Shown piece by piece: positions 61,654-64,000 of a stretch of DNA of 64,000 nt. The stretch comes from Microbacterium invictum (lineage in GTDB: Bacteria; Actinomycetota; Actinomycetes; Actinomycetales; Microbacteriaceae), in assembly GCF_034421375.1 (NCBI RefSeq), contig NZ_CP139779.1:2046001-2110000 (forward strand). The letters run 5' to 3'. Position numbers and translations under genes: made by a program. Numbering within the stretch: position 1 is the stretch's first letter; the number at the start of each line of letters is the position of its first letter. The notes beneath the pieces are model-generated. The model did not search any database. It was given only the letters and a program-made list of their open reading frames with translations, and was not told the origin of the DNA.

Positions 61654-63598
61654 GCTGGTCCTCCTCGACCTCCGCGACCGTCTGATCGCGGTTCACCTGG
61701 TCGCCGATCGCGACATGGATGCGGACGGCGCCGTCATGGGGCGCGACCGCGATGTGCTCCATCTTCATCGCCTCGATGCTCACGAGCCGGTCCCCTGCGG
61801 CGACCCGTGATCCGTCCGGGACGTGCACGGCCACGACCGTTCCCGGCATCGGGGCGCGCACCTGAGGGTCCACGGCCGAGACGTGCCGGGACCGCGCCGC
61901 GAGGCGCCGCGTCATCGCCTCGTGGCGGTCGATGGGTGTCAGCCGATGCGTGACCCCGTCCCGCCAGGTCCACACCGCGGCGTCCGGCCCCCGCACGGCG
62001 ACGACCTCGGAGGCGCCCGCCGCGTCCGTCCGGCGCGTGGAGACCACGTCCCCGCCGTCGACGAGGAAGGACACGGTCTCGGCCGCCGCCGGGCGTCCGG
62101 CGCGCCATCCGCGCAGGTTCCGCCAGACAGCGCCCGCCCCACCGCTCTGCCCGACGGGCGGTACCTCATCGTCGATCGCCCGGAGCACCGCGGCCGCGGC
62201 CGCGAGCTCGGCCTCATCCGGCGACGAGGCCTCGAGCACCGGCATCCGGTCGATGATGCCGGTGTCGAGGTCGCCGACCCTGACGTCGTCTCGGGCGAGC
62301 AGGGACCGCAGGAACGCCACGTTCGTCTCGACCCCGGCGATGACGGTCGACGCCAGGGCCGCGTCCAGCGCCCGCAGCGCCTGGGTGCGGTCGTCGGCGT
62401 GGGCGATGACCTTCGCGATCATCGGGTCGTAGTCGGCGGTCACGCGCGATCCGATCTCGATCGCCGCGTCGGTCCGGATCCCCCGGGCGGGGCGCCACAC
62501 GAGGATCTCCCCCACCGACGGCACGAAGTCCCGCTCGGGGCTCTCGGCGTACACGCGCGCCTCGACGGCATGGCCGCGCAGGCGCACCTGGTCCTGCGTG
62601 AACGAGAGCGGCATGCCCGCCGCGATGCGCAGCTGCTCGGCGACGAGGTCGATGCCGGTGACCTCCTCGGTGACGGGATGCTCGACCTGCAGACGGGTGT
62701 TCATCTCGATGAAGAAGAACTCGTCCGGACGCGCGGCGGCGACGAGGAACTCCACCGTTCCGGCACCCCGGTAGTCCACGCTCGCCGCCGCGGCGCATGC
62801 CGCCCGGCCGAGACGCTCACGCGTCCGCGGGTCGACGGCCGGGGAAGGCGCCTCCTCGATGACCTTCTGGTGCCGGCGCTGCAGCGTGCACTCCCGTTCG
62901 CCGAGGTGCACCACGGCGCCGTGGTCGTCGGCGAGCACCTGCACCTCGATGTGGCGAGGGCGCTCGAGCAGTCGCTCCAGGAGCAGCGTGTCGTCGCCGA
63001 ACGCGGCGCGCGCCACGCGCCGCGCGCTGTCCAGGGCCGCGGGCAGGTCGTCGGCGGCGCGGACGACCTGCATGCCCTTGCCACCGCCTCCGGCGGACGG
63101 CTTGACCAGCAGGGGGAACCCGGTCGCCTCGGCGGCCCGGGCGATCTCGGCGTCATTCATCCCCGCGGCCGAGAACCCGGGAACGGTCGGCACGCCGGAT
63201 CCGGCGACGTGCTCCTTCGCCCGGATCTTGTCGCCCATGACCTCGAGGGCGCGCTCGCCCGGACCGATGAAGACGATGCCCGCCTGGGCGCACGCTCGCG
63301 CGAAGGTCACGTTCTCGGAGAGGAAGCCGTACCCCGGGTGGATCGCCTCGGCGCCGGACTGCCGGGCCGCGGCGATCACGGCGTCGATGTCGAGATACGA
63401 CGCGGTCGCGGCTGCGGGACCGATCCGGACCGCCTCGTCCGCCTCGCGCACGTGCGGAGCATCGGCGTCGGCGTCGCTGTAGACGGCCACGGCGCGGATA
63501 CCGAGGGCGCGCAGCGTCCGGATGACGCGGCGGGCGATCTCACCGCGGTTGGCCACCAGGACGCTGCCGAAGATGGTCGCGGGGTGCTCGAGGGTCAT
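61634..63598 (-). CDS. Acyl-CoA carboxylase alpha subunit (biotin carboxylase + BCCP)
   Basis: A 654-residue subunit. The biotin carboxylase half starts at FGSVLVANRGEIARRVIRTL, with the ATP-grasp KPSAGGGGKGMQVV, VEFLVA and EMNTRLQVEHPVTEE motifs. The C-terminal biotinyl domain carries the biotin lysine in EAMKMEH. It carboxylates biotin for the partner carboxyltransferase upstream. By gene order it corresponds to mycobacterial AccA1, a methylcrotonyl-CoA carboxylase subunit. The ATG is used; a GTG three codons upstream overlaps the preceding stop. Confidence 0.93.
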   Translation of the reverse strand: MTLEHPATIFGSVLVANRGEIARRVIRTLRALGIRAVAVYSDADADAPHVREADEAVRIGPAAATASYLDIDAVIAAARQSGAEAIHPGYGFLSENVTFARACAQAGIVFIGPGERALEVMGDKIRAKEHVAGSGVPTVPGFSAAGMNDAEIARAAEATGFPLLVKPSAGGGGKGMQVVRAADDLPAALDSARRVARAAFGDDTLLLERLLERPRHIEVQVLADDHGAVVHLGERECTLQRRHQKVIEEAPSPAVDPRTRERLGRAACAAAASVDYRGAGTVEFLVAAARPDEFFFIEMNTRLQVEHPVTEEVTGIDLVAEQLRIAAGMPLSFTQDQVRLRGHAVEARVYAESPERDFVPSVGEILVWRPARGIRTDAAIEIGSRVTADYDPMIAKVIAHADDRTQALRALDAALASTVIAGVETNVAFLRSLLARDDVRVGDLDTGIIDRMPVLEASSPDEAELAAAAAVLRAIDDEVPPVGQSGGAGAVWRNLRGWRAGRPAAAETVSFLVDGGDVVSTRRTDAAGASEVVAVRGPDAAVWTWRDGVTHRLTPIDRHEAMTRRLAARSRHVSAVDPQVRAPMPGTVVAVHVPDGSRVAAGDRLVSIEAMKMEHIAVAPHDGAVRIHVAIGDQVNRDQTVAEVEEDQHDDSTE

Positions 63599-63603
63599 GG
63601 GGC

Positions 63604-64000
63604 TCACATCCGGAAGACGCCGAACTGCGGCGTCGGCAGCGGGGTGCGGCTGACGACATCGAGGGCGAGTCCCAGGATGTCGCGGGTGTCGGCGGGATCG
63701 ATGACGCCGTCGTCCCATAGTCGGGCTGTGGCGTAGTAGGGGCTGCCCTGCTCGTCGTACCGCGCGCGGATCGGCGCCTCGAAGGCCTCCTGGTCGGCCG
63801 GGGTCCACTCTTCTCCGCGTGCGTCGAGCTGATCGCGCTTGACCGTGCCGAGGACGGCCGCGGCCTGGGTTCCGCCCATGACCGAGATGCGGCTCGCCGG
63901 CCAGCTCCACAGAAAACGGGGCGAGTACGCCCGGCCGCACATCGAGTAGTTGCCCGCGCCGAAGGATCCGCCGATGATCACCGTGAGCTTCGGCACCCGC
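63604..64000 (-). CDS. Acyl-CoA carboxylase beta subunit (carboxyltransferase), 5'-truncated by window edge
   Basis: The last 130 or so residues of a carboxyltransferase; the gene continues past 64000. [36 protein letters not shown] and the C-terminal [17 protein letters not shown] are typical of the methylcrotonyl-/propionyl-CoA carboxylase beta family. By position it is equivalent to AccD1 and should pair with the biotin-carboxylase encoded downstream. First visible gene of the leftward catabolic operon. Confidence 0.92.
   Translation of the reverse strand, partial: RVPKLTVIIGGSFGAGNYSMCGRAYSPRFLWSWPASRISVMGGTQAAAVLGTVKRDQLDARGEEWTPADQEAFEAPIRARYDEQGSPYYATARLWDDGVIDPADTRDILGLALDVVSRTPLPTPQFGVFRM

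Overview
The window is high-GC actinobacterial DNA. Gene content and order point to the family Microbacteriaceae, most likely Microbacterium or a close relative. The pointers are DUF3000 next to RNase D, the DUF3159-DUF3710-dut-DUF3093-DUF4193-sepH block, convergent parC/parE, pafB-pafC-tatA-tatC-helY, rbpA and a MEP-pathway dxs. The genus is an inference from content; no 16S gene is present.

Region 1-2999 is the right end of an integrated element. It carries two phage-like small genes, a DUF3800 gene and a TIR-like defence-type gene, and it reads as lower in GC than the rest. It ends at a 48-bp block (2952-2999) that reproduces the 3' half of a tRNA-Val(CAC), from the anticodon arm to CCA, without a 5' half. 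That is the usual signature of a tRNA-targeting integration site. The other end and the integrase lie to the left, outside the window.

Region 3000-14940 is core chromosome. It holds an orphan MazF/PemK-type toxin, amtB with a GlnR-type box, zapE, a sulfurtransferase-sufE-reductase operon, an alpha/beta hydrolase, DUF3000, rnd, and a thiolase/FadJ-type beta-oxidation pair ending at a 23-bp perfect hairpin. Region 15000-30110 holds dxs, acnA (with a 24-bp AT-rich near-palindrome upstream), the conserved hypothetical block with dut and sepH, an NPP-type phosphatase, parC, parE and a small zinc-finger-like protein.

Region 30115-39340 contains the most unusual locus: two overlapping genes that split the alanine racemase active site between them. 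One keeps the PLP lysine but has lost the catalytic tyrosine. The other keeps the tyrosine but has lost the lysine and most of the barrel. They diverge from an ATP-grasp ligase gene and appear to share one symmetric -10 element with it. Next come a DUF308 membrane protein, an S9 peptidase-SDR pair, an NfeD-SPFH-GDPD run and rbpA.

Region 39339-52400 holds lnt-helY, tatC-tatA, pafC-pafB, an FKBP lipoprotein, trmI-HAD, PAC2, uppP and an M20 peptidase. The order matches the actinobacterial Pup-proteasome locus with the whole pup/proteasome block absent between trmI and FKBP. Region 52500-64000 holds tRNA-Leu(GAG), an MbfA-like ferritin/VIT1 fusion, a superfamily 2 helicase, SGNH, TrmH, Sir2 and histidine-phosphatase genes. 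It ends in a leftward catabolic operon (carboxyltransferase, biotin carboxylase, acyl-CoA dehydrogenase, MaoC, CitE-like lyase) in the same order as the mycobacterial accD1-accA1-fadE19 leucine-degradation cluster.

Across the window, many genes without a Shine-Dalgarno sequence have a TANNNT hexamer ending exactly six bases before the start codon. This indicates widespread leaderless transcription and was used here to choose several start codons.
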